Shown here piece after piece: positions 54,887-63,786 of a stretch of DNA of 64,000 bases (its first letter is position 1; each line of letters begins with the position of its first letter). The DNA is taken from positions 3,780,501 through 3,844,500 of the forward strand of contig NZ_CP031941.1 of NCBI RefSeq assembly GCF_003443655.1, given 5' to 3'. Under the pieces are notes generated by a model. The model had not been told where the DNA came from, searched no databases, and saw nothing but the letters and a program-made list of their open reading frames with translations. Source of the DNA: Nostoc sphaeroides (GTDB lineage: Bacteria; Cyanobacteriota; Cyanobacteriia; Cyanobacteriales; Nostocaceae). Position numbers and translations under genes: made by a program.

Positions 54887-56062
54887 CTACTCCTGGGTTC
54901 TTAAAGCTTGGGCTGCAAGATAGATTTTTGTCCATTCACCTAGTACTTGATGGGTTTTGAGTTTTAACTGTTGGCCTATTGCTTCTATTGAGTTACCTGC
55001 TCTCCGCAAATCTAGAATCTGCCGCCCCTGAGGAGTCAATTTTTCATCAAGTTGCTGCCATTGGTTTTGGGTTAAACCCAAGTTATGTTCTTGCAAGGAA
55101 ATTGAGAGCCAATTCTCTACTATCTCTGGTTTACCTTTGAGGGCAAAAACACGCACAGCGTGGTAACTAATTTTTTCTCGCAGACGGTATACTTCTTTAG
55201 TCGGCTTATTTAATTTGTGGGCGATCTCTTCTTGGGATTTACCTTGCAAATACAGTCGTAGCCAGTCTACTGCCTCTGTTCCTAGATTTTCTTGTAAATA
55301 ATTTTCAAATTCTTTTTGTACTGACTGACGTAGGGCAAGTTGTTCCTCAAGCTGTTGTGCTTCTTGATATTCTGCGATCGCCTGACTATCGACTAAGTTA
55401 ACTCGATTGTCATTGTCGTCTGTGAGAACTTCTTCTGAGACTAGTCTAATTAAGTCACGGCCCGGCACTTGGGTTAAGCCACCGCGCTGAGTGCGACGCA
55501 AGTAATTGACAAACCGATAAGCTAATAGGGGTTGATTGCGGACTGGTCGCAGACAATATTCTTCTACACTGGCAAATAGTAGAGCATCTCCCAATCGTCT
55601 ATCACTTGTATATTTGGCAATATCAGCCATTTGCTGTTGCATCTGGCTGTCGCTTTGCAGTAATTCTTGGAGTACTTCTTGCAACACATCCATTACACTA
55701 CGCTGGCGATCGCGGCTTAGGGCAACCCAAGTCTGAATCTTATTCCGTAATGTTACTAAACTCCCCAATCGCGTTATCAAGTTCCGATAAGCACGTTCTC
55801 GCCCTAGCCCCAAATAGCGTTGACGTAAAATTCTCCAGCGATATTCCATCGCTTGCTTGGCGATATCGAGTTCTTTAGGGTTAAACAGATCAAACCGCTT
55901 GGAGTCAGATCCCAACAGCCAGAGAATAATGCTTTCTCTAGCAGCTTCATTTTGGTCTGGACATTCGGCAGCCAAGCGCTTACCCCAATTTAAAGCTAGT
56001 TGTTCCACATCTGCTGTCATAGTGAGATTGCGTTCCTCGAAACTCAATTTTGAAGTTTGCAT
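54887..56062 (-). CDS. HetZ-related protein
   Basis: 391 residues, soluble and helical. Conserved stretches are NEAARESIILWLLGSDSKRFDLFNPKELDIAKQAMEYRWRILRQRYLGLGRERAYRNLITRLGSL, LLAYRFVNYLRRTQRGG, and a C-terminal helix-turn-helix (GKSQEEIAHKLNKPTKEVYRLREKISYHAVRVF), ending in TKIYLAAQALRTQE. This matches a family called HetZ-related in heterocystous cyanobacteria; HetZ itself promotes heterocyst differentiation. HetZ proper has a different N-terminus, so this is a paralogue rather than HetZ. Start ATG 56062 is a choice; ATG 56020 (MTADVEQLALNWG) is equally plausible. Confidence 0.65.
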   Translation of the reverse strand: MQTSKLSFEERNLTMTADVEQLALNWGKRLAAECPDQNEAARESIILWLLGSDSKRFDLFNPKELDIAKQAMEYRWRILRQRYLGLGRERAYRNLITRLGSLVTLRNKIQTWVALSRDRQRSVMDVLQEVLQELLQSDSQMQQQMADIAKYTSDRRLGDALLFASVEEYCLRPVRNQPLLAYRFVNYLRRTQRGGLTQVPGRDLIRLVSEEVLTDDNDNRVNLVDSQAIAEYQEAQQLEEQLALRQSVQKEFENYLQENLGTEAVDWLRLYLQGKSQEEIAHKLNKPTKEVYRLREKISYHAVRVFALKGKPEIVENWLSISLQEHNLGLTQNQWQQLDEKLTPQGRQILDLRRAGNSIEAIGQQLKLKTHQVLGEWTKIYLAAQALRTQE

Positions 56063-56992
56063 CACAACCCCCATTCGTCCCACCTAATTGTTTAACTGGC
56101 AACCTGCCCGGGTTTCATGAGACTCATGAAAATAGCTCAGTGATTCCACTTTTATTACGTCTTAATTCACTACAATTATGCAGAAATTTCTATATTGATG
56201 TTTTGCTTACAATTTCAAAATGCCCCAAACCCTTACCTATGAAGCTTTTCGGGGTATTTTTTAATTTAACTTTTTTGTAAAGTTATATTTTGTAACTGAG
56301 AATAGAAATCTGCCTATAGTGACGGGGATAAACCTTTGCACGAGATGGGTTGAGGAAATCTGAACATTTTGTAACCGAGCCGAGGAACGAATCTAATTTA
56401 ACTCAATGTCAGGCGAATTTAACCCGTATAAATTTCAAGGCTCTACAAGCCCTTACGTAGAAAAATACTTAGTTAAATCTCAATACGCTTGCTTTGTGTT
56501 GGTAATATTTCGCCCCCCGGAAGATCCCCCAAACCCACGCCAGTCGCTTATGGGGCAGCCCTGCCGTAGACGGGTTTCCCAGAAAAAGTAAGTACGTGGA
56601 AACCCTTATAATAATATTTAGTTAAATTTCGTTATGCATTTTTATTTATTTAAGTATATATACGCAAAAAAGTTTAAGTGGATGTTTGATAAGCCGTTAT
56701 GTCAACCGCCCTACCCACTCTTGGGATGGGGCTTGTAACTAACCGAGAGAATCGGCTGAAACATACGGCATATACATTCTCAAAAATCAATAGTCAACAG
56801 TCAATATTGATTTTGACTATTGACTTTGACTGTTGCTTTCCCTCTGCTTCAAAATTCAACTTATGCAAAATCTAAAAACAGAAAAGTTTGCAATCCTCTA
56901 AAGTTTTGATAGTCAGAAGTCTGACAAGAAACTTATCTTTAAATTCATTTATGGGAATTTTTTGTTTTGAATTCCCCCACAGGAGGTTGAAT
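56063..56992. other. Intergenic region, no convincing gene
   Basis: It contains an IS605-like hairpin followed by GGGGCTTG (56708-56733), GTTGACTG-type inverted repeats (56787-56835) and AT-rich spacer. A short frame at 56406-56591 has no supporting feature. It is probably the intergenic DNA between the HetZ-related and ccmK4 transcripts plus repeat debris. Confidence 0.5.
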
Positions 56993-57340
56993 CTATCGAC
57001 TGTTTGATCTAACAATGGGATTTTCTACAGATTCTCGATACCCTTGCACTTGTTCTGTGTAACCAATTGGTAGAACAGCTTCAACGTTTTCATGGGGACG
57101 AGCAATAATTACCCAGGATTCAAGTGTACCGCCATAAACATTTTCTGCGGCTTCAACACCGGCAGCCATAGCAGCTTTTACTTCAGAAACATCGCCACGA
57201 ATATTAACTGTAAAGCGAGCGCTACCTACTCTGATATAACCAACGAGGGTGACTCGACCAGCTTTTACCATAGCATCTGCTGCTGCTAGCACCGCAGGGA
57301 AACCTTTCGTTTCAAGTGCTCCAACTGCCTGTAATGACAT
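56993..57340 (-). CDS. ccmK4: Carboxysome shell protein CcmK4
   Basis: A 115-residue BMC-domain protein ([61 protein letters not shown]) forming hexamer tiles of the beta-carboxysome shell. The [32 protein letters not shown] core and the longer C-terminal tail ([19 protein letters not shown]) are as in CcmK4. A GGAG-like site lies before the ATG. It is 85 bases downstream of ccmK3 and on the same strand; CcmK3 and CcmK4 are known to co-assemble and tune shell permeability. Confidence 0.92.
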   Translation of the reverse strand: MSLQAVGALETKGFPAVLAAADAMVKAGRVTLVGYIRVGSARFTVNIRGDVSEVKAAMAAGVEAAENVYGGTLESWVIIARPHENVEAVLPIGYTEQVQGYRESVENPIVRSNSR

Positions 57341-57425
57341 TATTAATCTCCTGTATGAATAAACGATATGGGGACTACCAGTTAATTGTACGAAGCTTCG
57401 CTACAGATTTTAATAGCAAAATTGC

Positions 57426-57737
57426 TTAGAACATGCGGAATGGTTCTGATTCTTCAGTGAAATGGATTGGTAATATGGTTTCCACATTTTCTGGGGGATT
57501 GGGAACGATGTAGTAGGTAATTACTGTACCAACTTTGACTTGCTCTCCAGCTACGATTCCGGCTTCAACAGCTCTATTTACTTCAGAAACGTGTCCCCGG
57601 ACAGCGACTAACAAACGAGCGCTTTCTGCTTGACCATAATACACAATTGTGACTGCGGCAGCTTTGACCATTGCATCTGCTGCTGCTAAGACACTAGGAA
57701 AACCTAAAGTTTCAATTACGCCAACGGCCATTGGCAT
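57426..57737 (-). CDS. ccmK3: Carboxysome shell protein CcmK3
   Basis: A 103-residue BMC-domain protein ([61 protein letters not shown]). The YYGQAESARLLVAVRGHVSEV segment and the PNPPENVETILPIHFTEES end distinguish CcmK3 from CcmK1/2. First gene of the ccmK3-ccmK4 pair, which in beta-cyanobacteria lies apart from the main ccm operon. A tandem repeat block lies upstream. Confidence 0.9.
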   Translation of the reverse strand: MPMAVGVIETLGFPSVLAAADAMVKAAAVTIVYYGQAESARLLVAVRGHVSEVNRAVEAGIVAGEQVKVGTVITYYIVPNPPENVETILPIHFTEESEPFRMF

Positions 57738-57845
57738 GGCATTAGCTCCTGGATTAAAGGATAAGCGATTTTAATTGTACGTGGCTTTAGTCCCAATTTT
57801 GACATTTTGCTAAACTTTCTTTGATGCCATAATTTTTTGGGGAGT

Positions 57846-58018
57846 GGGGAGAGACGCGATTAATCGCGTCTGTACAATTAGGAGTTGGGAGACGCGATGA
57901 ATCGCGTCTGTACAATTGGGAGTGGGGAGTAGAGACGCGATGAATCGCGTCTGTACAATTAGGAGTTGGGAGTAGAGACGCGATGAATCGCGTCTGTACA
58001 ATTAGGAGTTGGGAGTTA
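57846..58018. repeat. Four tandem 40-43-bp repeats with GACGCGATGAATCGCGTC hairpins
   Basis: Four copies of GAGACGCGATGAATCGCGTC, TGTACAATTAGGAGTTGGGA, spaced 39-43 bases. Each copy is a perfect hairpin (GACGCGAT-GA-ATCGCGTC). The first copy has T in place of G. It lies between ccmK3 and the divergent hydrolase gene. Confidence 0.8.
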
Positions 58019-58152
58019 GAATGTTTTGAGAGTCTCTGGACTATGTTTTATGTATTACACATTAAACTTTTTGCATGTTAGTTTGTGTAATTTTGTTGTT
58101 TAATCAAAATCAGCGATGGGTGGAAGCAAGCTAGTATGATAAACTTAAATTT

Positions 58153-59037
58153 ATGTTTCCGAATTTTCTTCCTACATCTGTTGGGCAACTGACAGAATCT
58201 GCCTCGATCGCACTAGCTCAAAGTATTCAAACAACTGCGATCGCTACTCCTTTAATTAATCAACCAATTACCACAACATTTGTCAAGGAAGGAAGTGGTG
58301 TAACTCCTATTTTACTAATTCACGGCTTTGATAGTTCTGTATTAGAATTTCGGCGGCTTTTGCCATTACTATCTGGAGATAATGAAACGTGGGCAGTTGA
58401 TTTGTTAGGTTTTGGGTTTACAGATAGACTCTCAGGAATTGCCTATAGCCCAACTGCGATTAAAACCCATCTTTATTATTTCTGGAAAAGCCTGATTAAG
58501 CAACCTGTAATTTTGGTAGGTGCTTCGATGGGGGGTGCGACTGCAATTGATTTTACGTTGACTTACCCGGAAGTAGTAAAAAAGCTGGTGTTAATTGATA
58601 GTGCTGGGTTGGCGGGTGGTTCACCATTAAGTAAATTAATGTTTCCCCCGTTGGATTATTTAGCAACTCAGTTTTTGAGTAATCTGAAAGTGCGCGATCG
58701 CGTTTCCCGTATAGGATATAAAAATCAAAGTCTTGCTTCTGTCGATGCGCTATGTTGTGGCGCATTACATCTACAAATGCCGAGTTGGAATCAAGCTTTG
58801 ATTGCTTTCACTAAAAGTGGTGGTTACAGTGCTTTTAGATTTAAAAAATTATCACAAATTGTGCAAGAGACGCTAATTTTATGGGGCGATTCCGATAAAA
58901 TTTTGGGTACTAGGGATGCCATGAGATTTAAAAGAGCAATTCCACACAGTACCCTCGTCTGGATTCAAGATTGTGGCCATCTCCCACACCTGGAACAACC
59001 ACAAATTACGGCACAGCATATTTTAGGCTTTCGATAA
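58153..59037 (+). CDS. Alpha/beta hydrolase
   Basis: 294 residues. Hydrolase-fold motifs are complete: oxyanion segment LLIHGFDSS, nucleophile elbow VGASMGGATAIDF (Ser at about 126), acid in LWGDSDKILG, and histidine in DCGHLPHLEQP. Members hydrolyse esters or related bonds; the substrate is not visible. The first 30 residues are weakly hydrophobic but not a clear signal peptide. It stands alone, divergent from ccmK3. Confidence 0.82.
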   Translation: MFPNFLPTSVGQLTESASIALAQSIQTTAIATPLINQPITTTFVKEGSGVTPILLIHGFDSSVLEFRRLLPLLSGDNETWAVDLLGFGFTDRLSGIAYSPTAIKTHLYYFWKSLIKQPVILVGASMGGATAIDFTLTYPEVVKKLVLIDSAGLAGGSPLSKLMFPPLDYLATQFLSNLKVRDRVSRIGYKNQSLASVDALCCGALHLQMPSWNQALIAFTKSGGYSAFRFKKLSQIVQETLILWGDSDKILGTRDAMRFKRAIPHSTLVWIQDCGHLPHLEQPQITAQHILGFR

Positions 59038-59164
59038 TTGTAGTTGAAACCCAAGAAATCTGATGCATCTTTTGCACAGTATTGGATGTATTTGCGGAGA
59101 ACTAAGACTTACGCATTGACAAGAAATACCAAATATGGATAAGTTTAAAAACCACATCTTTCGT

Positions 59165-59530
59165 AAGGGCACAGCATTGCTCATAGGTGTCAACTTAAGC
59201 TAAAAGTAGCTTAACTCAAAGCTTCCTCACCCGCCTTGAACTTTAGTTCAAGGCTCATAGCTAAAGTCTACTGAAGTAGACTAAATATTCCTAAAAATCT
59301 GGCTCTTGCGTTGGTTTTATGGTGCGGCATTAAAATAGCCATTTTATAGAAAGGCTCAAAAATTTAAAATCAAGTCATAGCAAGAAATATAGGCTCTGAT
59401 TAGATTTTATTTATTATTCGACTCCATAAAAAGAACTGAAGATCCAAAAATCTTTAGTCTACTTCAGTAGACTTTAGCTATTAGCAAGGAACTGAAGTTC
59501 CTTGCGGGACATGGCTTTTACGTTAAGTAG
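59165..59530. repeat. Pair of inverted hairpin repeats around a 150-bp centre
   Basis: The left part starts GTAAGGGCACAGCATTGCTCA and ends in AGTCTACTGAAGTAGACTAAA. The right part is its inverted relative (TTTAGTCTACTTCAGTAGACT, then CAAGGAACTGAAGTTCCTTG and GGACATGGCTTTTACG TTAAG). Both halves match the 5543 repeat. The centre (about 59302-59450) is unrelated AT-rich sequence. Confidence 0.65.
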
Positions 59531-59535
59531 CTGTA

Positions 59536-60159
59536 CTAATCAAGCAACCACATCTCATTAGAACTATCAGGATACTCATTTGGTTGATTTTGCGGTTGAT
59601 TTTGAGCTAGTTTTTCTGATGATCGGTGTGATTTTTTGTAGTTAAGTGGATTGTAATGTTCTTTTACGGGTTTGATAGCACTAGTTTCCTTTACAGCTAC
59701 AGCAAGTTTAGAATTATCTTCTGCTGTTTGTTTTAAAGCATTAATTTCTTCTATAAGCTTGGAATTCGCTTCTGCTAGTTGTAGTGCTGTTTTTTTGGTT
59801 TCTTCTAGTTCTTTTGTTACCTGTTCTACTAATGATTTTTGTTCGGATGCTAATGTTTTTTGTTTAGATAATTTTGATTGCAAATCAGCAATTTCTTGCC
59901 CAATAGATGCTTCATTTTTATGGCTTTTTTCCAGATTAGCTGTCAACTCTTTGACAGTTGCTTCTAAATCAGCCTTAGTTGGGCTTGTGCGCTTAGTAGA
60001 ATTTAGCTCAGGTGTTTGTGCTGAGGATTCTTCATCAGATGAAGCCAGTTCTTCGGCAATTTCTTGTGCTGTAATTTCGATCGCAGATTCGCCTTCGGGG
60101 GGTGTAAATTTTTGCGCCTCTTCTTGTAGTAAGTCAGAGAGACTTTGTTTCCTAGCCAT
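59536..60159 (-). CDS. Coiled-coil partner of the ParA ATPase (McdB candidate)
   Basis: 207 residues starting MARKQSLSDLLQEEAQKFTPPEG, two bases after the ParA stop, so the pair is an operon. A long coiled coil runs from about residue 65 to 150 (ATVKELTANLEKSHKNEASIGQEIADLQSKLSKQKTLASEQKSLVEQV). The tail is Asn/Gln/Pro-rich and ends SSNEMWLLD, with a tryptophan four residues from the end. McdB proteins are small coiled-coil partners of a ParA-type McdA and carry a C-terminal tryptophan; they bind carboxysomes. The ccmK3-ccmK4 genes lie 2 kb away. A partner of McdA is therefore a reasonable inference, not shown. Confidence 0.5.
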   Translation of the reverse strand: MARKQSLSDLLQEEAQKFTPPEGESAIEITAQEIAEELASSDEESSAQTPELNSTKRTSPTKADLEATVKELTANLEKSHKNEASIGQEIADLQSKLSKQKTLASEQKSLVEQVTKELEETKKTALQLAEANSKLIEEINALKQTAEDNSKLAVAVKETSAIKPVKEHYNPLNYKKSHRSSEKLAQNQPQNQPNEYPDSSNEMWLLD

Positions 60160-60161
60160 TA

Positions 60162-60794
60162 TTATTTTCTCCAATCACGCTGTAATTCATCAGCTGCACG
60201 GCGGTAGTCTAACTCCGCCTCCCGTGCATTACTTCCTCGCCATTGACTAATCGCTACTCCCTCAAGTGCCGCTCGTTCATGAGCCTTATAAGCACGGATA
60301 AAGGTATTACAAGTAGGAATACCTAATCGAGTCAGAGTGTTTTTTGCTTCTAGTGCTTCCCCCATACTGCGCGTATCAACTTTGGTAAGCAGTACCCGAT
60401 GGGGAGTTCCCACGGGGATAACGGCTTCCTTAACTGTTTCTACGAGGATAGCTAAATCCATTGCGGCTGGGGGTGTAGGCAAAACTAGATAATTTGCGAT
60501 CGCAACTACCGCCACTAATGCTTCAGAGCGCAGGGCAGGAGGCGTATCCACCACTACTAAATCGTAACCTGTTATCTTTCCTAAATCACCTAAAAGTGTC
60601 GGATCTGTTTCTTGAGATAAATCAAACCCCATTCCTTGCTGACTGCGCCCAAACCACCAACTGGCAGAACCTTGAATATCTGCGTCAATCAACAGTACCT
60701 TTTTTTTCTTCGCAAAGTTCGCAGCCAGATTGACTGCGGTGGTCGTTTTACCGACTCCTCCTTTACCGTTGAGAATAGCGATGATTTTTGGCAC
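60162..60794 (-). CDS. ParA family ATPase (McdA candidate)
   Basis: 210 residues. Deviant Walker [13 protein letters not shown] at the N-terminus ([14 protein letters not shown], residues about 8-20), Walker A' [11 protein letters not shown] (about 37-48), Walker B-like [13 protein letters not shown], and C-terminal [20 protein letters not shown]. ParA ATPases position plasmids, chromosomes or protein complexes on the nucleoid. The carboxysome version, McdA, sets carboxysome spacing with McdB. The single coiled-coil gene immediately downstream, with a C-terminal Trp, and nearby ccmK genes favour McdA over a ParA/ParB partition role; no parS or ParB is seen. Confidence 0.8.
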   Translation of the reverse strand: MPKIIAILNGKGGVGKTTTAVNLAANFAKKKKVLLIDADIQGSASWWFGRSQQGMGFDLSQETDPTLLGDLGKITGYDLVVVDTPPALRSEALVAVVAIANYLVLPTPPAAMDLAILVETVKEAVIPVGTPHRVLLTKVDTRSMGEALEAKNTLTRLGIPTCNTFIRAYKAHERAALEGVAISQWRGSNAREAELDYRRAADELQRDWRK

Positions 60795-60969
60795 TGCTTT
60801 AGCAAGGATTAGGGAGTGGGGAGTTGGGGGTGGGGAATAGGGAAAAAATCTTTTTCATTTTTGGTTGTGGGATTTTTTGATTATGGACTGATTTGAAAGA
60901 GTGTTGAGTACTGAGTTAGTTATTAGAAGTTATTAGTTATTATCCTTCTCTTCCACTTTCTACTCCCCC
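60795..60969. other. Divergent promoter region of parA and P450 genes
   Basis: Contains heptamer runs GGGAGTGGGGAGTTGGGGGTGGGG and AT-rich DNA; no operator can be defined. Confidence 0.3.
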
Positions 60970-62439
60970 ATGATGAATATACCGCTTTATGTGGCCCCTA
61001 AAAACATGAAAACTCGTAACAATAAAATTCAGAAGCCATCAATTCCACAAACTTCTATGACAGCAACTTACAATTTGCCTGATGGGCCTCAAATGCCGCG
61101 CTGGCTGAGGATGATCAAGTTTATTGGTCAGCCTATAAAATATGTGGATGATTTTGCCAAAATTTATGGTGACACTTTCACTATCAGGAGTAGTCGCTCT
61201 GACAACCATCTTGTGTACTTTAGTCAACCACAAGCACTTGAGCAGATTTTTACTGCTGATTCCAGCCATTTTGAGGTTGGCGGGGGGAACATAGGACTAA
61301 AATTTTTGCTTGGCGATCGCTCCTTGATGTTAGCGGATGGCGATCGCCACCAGCGCCAACGGCAATTACTAGCTCCTCCTTTTCATGGCGAAAGGATGCG
61401 AGGTTATGGTGAGGATATCGAAAAAATAACCCGACAGGTGAGTAATCAATGGCAAATTGGCAAGCCTTTTAAGATCCGAGAGTCGATGCAAGAAATCACC
61501 TTGCGTGTTATTGTGCGGGTTGTATTTGGTTTAAATGAGGGAGAGCTTTTTGAAGAACTGAGGCGATCGCTAAGTGACTTACTAGACTTCATTAGTTCGC
61601 CCGTAATGTCTAGCGCCTTCTTTTTCAGGTTTATCCAAAAAGATTTCGGTGCGTGGAGTCCGTGGGGTCGGATTCTGCAACAACGGCAAAAAATTGATCA
61701 ACTTATTTATGCTTTGCTTCGAGAACGGCGGGCACAATCCGATGAAAATCGTCAAGATATCCTGAGTTTGATGATGGCAGCCCGTTATGACGATGGTCAA
61801 CGGATGTCAGATGAAGAATTACACGATGAGTTGATGACGCTGCTAGTTGCAGGACATGAAACTACCGCTTCAGCGTTGACATGGGCTTTTTACTGGATTG
61901 ATCATTTACCAGAGGTGCGTGAAAAGTTGCTACAGGAACTCAACACCATTGGAGTTAACCCCGATTTGAGTAGTGTAGCTAAATTGCCGTATTTGACAGC
62001 AGTGTGCCAAGAAACATTGCGAATTTACCCAATTGCCATGACTGCTTTCGTGCGGGTTGTGAAGACCCCAATTAAAATTATGGGCTATGAATTGCCACAA
62101 GGGACAGCAATAGTCCCCAGTATTTATTTAGCGCATCATCGAGAAGAAGTTTATCCACAATCAAAGCAGTTCAAACCAGAACGCTTTTTAGAAAGACAAT
62201 ATTCACCTTATGAATATTTCCCCTTTGGTGGCGGTAATCGTCGCTGTATTGGCATGGCATTTGCCCAGTATGAAATGAAAATTGTCTTGGCAACTATTTT
62301 GTCAGAATTTCAAGTATCGCTAGTGAACAAACGTCCTGTGCGTCCTGTGCGCCGTGGGTTAACTATAGCCACACCGGCCGGAATGCGGATGGTTGCAACA
62401 CCTCAAGTTAAGCCTGCAAATACACCAGCCCTAATCTAG
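60970..62439 (+). CDS. Cytochrome P450, CYP110-like
   Basis: 489 residues. Seen: the oxygen-binding I-helix AGHETTAS (about residue 297), the K-helix ETLR, and the heme-thiolate loop YFPFGGGNRRCIGMAFA with the Cys at about 426. The N-terminal NLPDGPQMPRWLRMIKFIGQP resembles CYP110 proteins of Nostoc and Anabaena, which oxidise fatty-acid and terpenoid-type substrates in vitro; the natural substrate is not known. No N-terminal membrane anchor, so soluble. Four ATGs occur within the first 32 codons. ATG 61057 (MTATYNLPDGP) is a likely real start. Confidence 0.9.
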   Translation: MMNIPLYVAPKNMKTRNNKIQKPSIPQTSMTATYNLPDGPQMPRWLRMIKFIGQPIKYVDDFAKIYGDTFTIRSSRSDNHLVYFSQPQALEQIFTADSSHFEVGGGNIGLKFLLGDRSLMLADGDRHQRQRQLLAPPFHGERMRGYGEDIEKITRQVSNQWQIGKPFKIRESMQEITLRVIVRVVFGLNEGELFEELRRSLSDLLDFISSPVMSSAFFFRFIQKDFGAWSPWGRILQQRQKIDQLIYALLRERRAQSDENRQDILSLMMAARYDDGQRMSDEELHDELMTLLVAGHETTASALTWAFYWIDHLPEVREKLLQELNTIGVNPDLSSVAKLPYLTAVCQETLRIYPIAMTAFVRVVKTPIKIMGYELPQGTAIVPSIYLAHHREEVYPQSKQFKPERFLERQYSPYEYFPFGGGNRRCIGMAFAQYEMKIVLATILSEFQVSLVNKRPVRPVRRGLTIATPAGMRMVATPQVKPANTPALI

Positions 62440-62443
62440 GCAA

Positions 62444-62471
62444 GTAAGGTGGGAATTTTTATCCCCACCCT
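62444..62471. terminator. Hairpin between convergent genes
   Basis: AAGGTGGGAATTTTTATCCCCACCC forms a five- to seven-base stem (GTGGG/CCCAC) with a T-rich loop, between the P450 and acyltransferase genes. Possible bidirectional terminator. Confidence 0.4.
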
Positions 62472-62500
62472 ACTGTCGTGTAATAATTACGAATTACGAA

Positions 62501-63091
62501 TTACGAATTATCCTGATCTTGCTTGTTTGCAAGTTGTTCATAATGTTCTTTGTCGCGGTATTTAATTGTTCTCATAGGTTGATTTCCAACAATTGCTAAA
62601 GGTTCAACATTCGCAGTTACAACCGTACCAGCCGCCACAATTGCACCATCTCCAATGAAAATTCCTGGAATAATTAGAACATTTCCGCCAATCCAAACAT
62701 TGCGACCGATAACAACAGGTTTATGAACGTAGATATTATGTTGATATGGCAAATCATTACTTTGATAGTCGTGGTTTGCTGAAAGGATAACAACGTTAAA
62801 TCCAAGTGTGGTGTTGTCGCCAATTGTGATTCCACCACGTCCATCTAATAAGACATTAGGGCCGATGTAGACTTTATTCCCTAGAGATACATTTTGCGGA
62901 TGGTCAATTCTAATATCTCGCTTAAATCTTAGACCTGAGCCACAAAATTTTAATTGGCTCTTCAGTTCTTGATGCTTGTAGCGTCTGATTTTGGTTTCTA
63001 GGTATTCTCCCCACTGTACCAAACGGGGTACTAACCGTTGTTCAAATAGCCGCTCTAATTTATTTGTAATTTTATTTTTGATCTCTTTCAT
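62501..63091 (-). CDS. Hexapeptide-repeat (LbH) acyltransferase
   Basis: 196 residues of the left-handed beta-helix acyltransferase type. An N-terminal helical part (to about 45) is followed by hexapeptide repeats: NVSLGNKVYIGPNVLLDGRGGITIGDNTTLGFNVVILSANHDYQSND, VVIGRNVWIGGNVLIIPGIFIGDGAIVAAGTVVTANVEPLAIVGNQP. The catalytic histidine is in SANHDY. Such enzymes move acetyl or other acyl groups from CoA to sugars in capsule or envelope polymers; the acceptor is unknown. Start ATG 63091. It is convergent with the P450. Confidence 0.85.
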   Translation of the reverse strand: MKEIKNKITNKLERLFEQRLVPRLVQWGEYLETKIRRYKHQELKSQLKFCGSGLRFKRDIRIDHPQNVSLGNKVYIGPNVLLDGRGGITIGDNTTLGFNVVILSANHDYQSNDLPYQHNIYVHKPVVIGRNVWIGGNVLIIPGIFIGDGAIVAAGTVVTANVEPLAIVGNQPMRTIKYRDKEHYEQLANKQDQDNS

Positions 63092-63383
63092 AAAACCTCA
63101 TGGAAGTCTAGGAACTCTCTGGCTTTCAACTAAGGAGGAAAAACGACGTGGGTACTTTAGCACCCTTTACATTTGTTAGGTTTCCCTGATTAGAGTATTT
63201 TCTCCCGTGTGAATACCGTTTCTCTATTAGTAGGCTGAGAGTCTAAGATTTCGGAACTAGAGACGATTACGGAATCTTTGTAATCAACAATTCCAAAACA
63301 GATCATCTGTTGTATTTAGTCGAATTTGCTGCTATCGCAAACGCGCTGAAGCTGTACTTTGCAACTCCCAAAAACGCTTATCG
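63092..63383. other. Upstream region, little seen
   Basis: It contains a very good AAGGAGG site (63132-63138) nine bases before a GTG that opens only a 12-codon frame (GTG GGT ACT TTA ...), so a leader peptide is conceivable but unsupported. The rest is unremarkable. Confidence 0.3.
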
Positions 63384-63720
63384 TTGCCGATCCAACAAAT
63401 GCCGATAGTGGTAATTGAGTGGAGCCTTGAGTTTATGGTTCGAGGTTGTAACCCATCCGCCGACAAGATTTTTGGTTACACGATAGTACAAGTGATGGGG
63501 CGTTCACTCGATTTTCTGATTGCTATAGATCAACTCCCAATACGGTTCGGTTAAGGTGTTTATTCCTCGAAGATCCCCCCAACCCCCCTTAAAAAAGGGG
63601 GGGACTTCTAACTCTCTTTTACCCCCAATTTATCGGGGGTCGCCGCAGGCGGGGGGATCTTAACCGAACCGTATTGGATCAACTCCTCCCTATAAAAATT
63701 GTAGAGACGCTTTCAGAATT
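63384..63720 (+). pseudogene. PAS-domain gene remnant interrupted by a MITE
   Basis: Reading LPIQQMPIVVIEWSLEFMVRGCNPSADKIFGYTIVQVMGRSLDFLIAIDQL, then MITE 63538-63676, then in the same frame LPIKIVETLSELASL. The IEWS...NPSADKIFGYT...MGRS pattern is a typical PAS core. No start codon and no kinase part are left, so it is a dead fragment of a sensory kinase. Confidence 0.7.
63538..63676. mobile_element. MITE (18-bp inverted ends, 10-bp target duplication), copy 2
   Basis: Ends CAATACGGTTCGGTTAAG (63538-63555) and CTTAACCGAACCGTATTG (63659-63676), identical to the element at 17244-17377. GATCAACTCC flanks it directly on both sides (63528-63537 and 63677-63686). The interior differs: it has GATCCCCCCAACCCCCCTT facing GGGGGGATC. 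It inserted within a PAS-like reading frame. Confidence 0.85.
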
Positions 63721-63786
63721 GGCGTCTCTACAAAAGTTTTATTCGGGTACTAATCAAAATCCCTGTACCGATAGATGGCAGGCTAG

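Noticed and set aside
56406..56591. Short open frame in the HetZ-related to ccmK4 gap.
   Set aside because: No ribosome site, no recognisable product and repeat-like ends; treated as chance.
57810..58001. Minus-strand open frame across the tandem hairpin repeats near ccmK3.
   Set aside because: The product is an obvious repeat translation with no start signal.
63132..63187. Possible 12-codon leader peptide with a perfect AAGGAGG site.
   Set aside because: No attenuator structure and no gene directly downstream on the plus strand; kept only as a remark.
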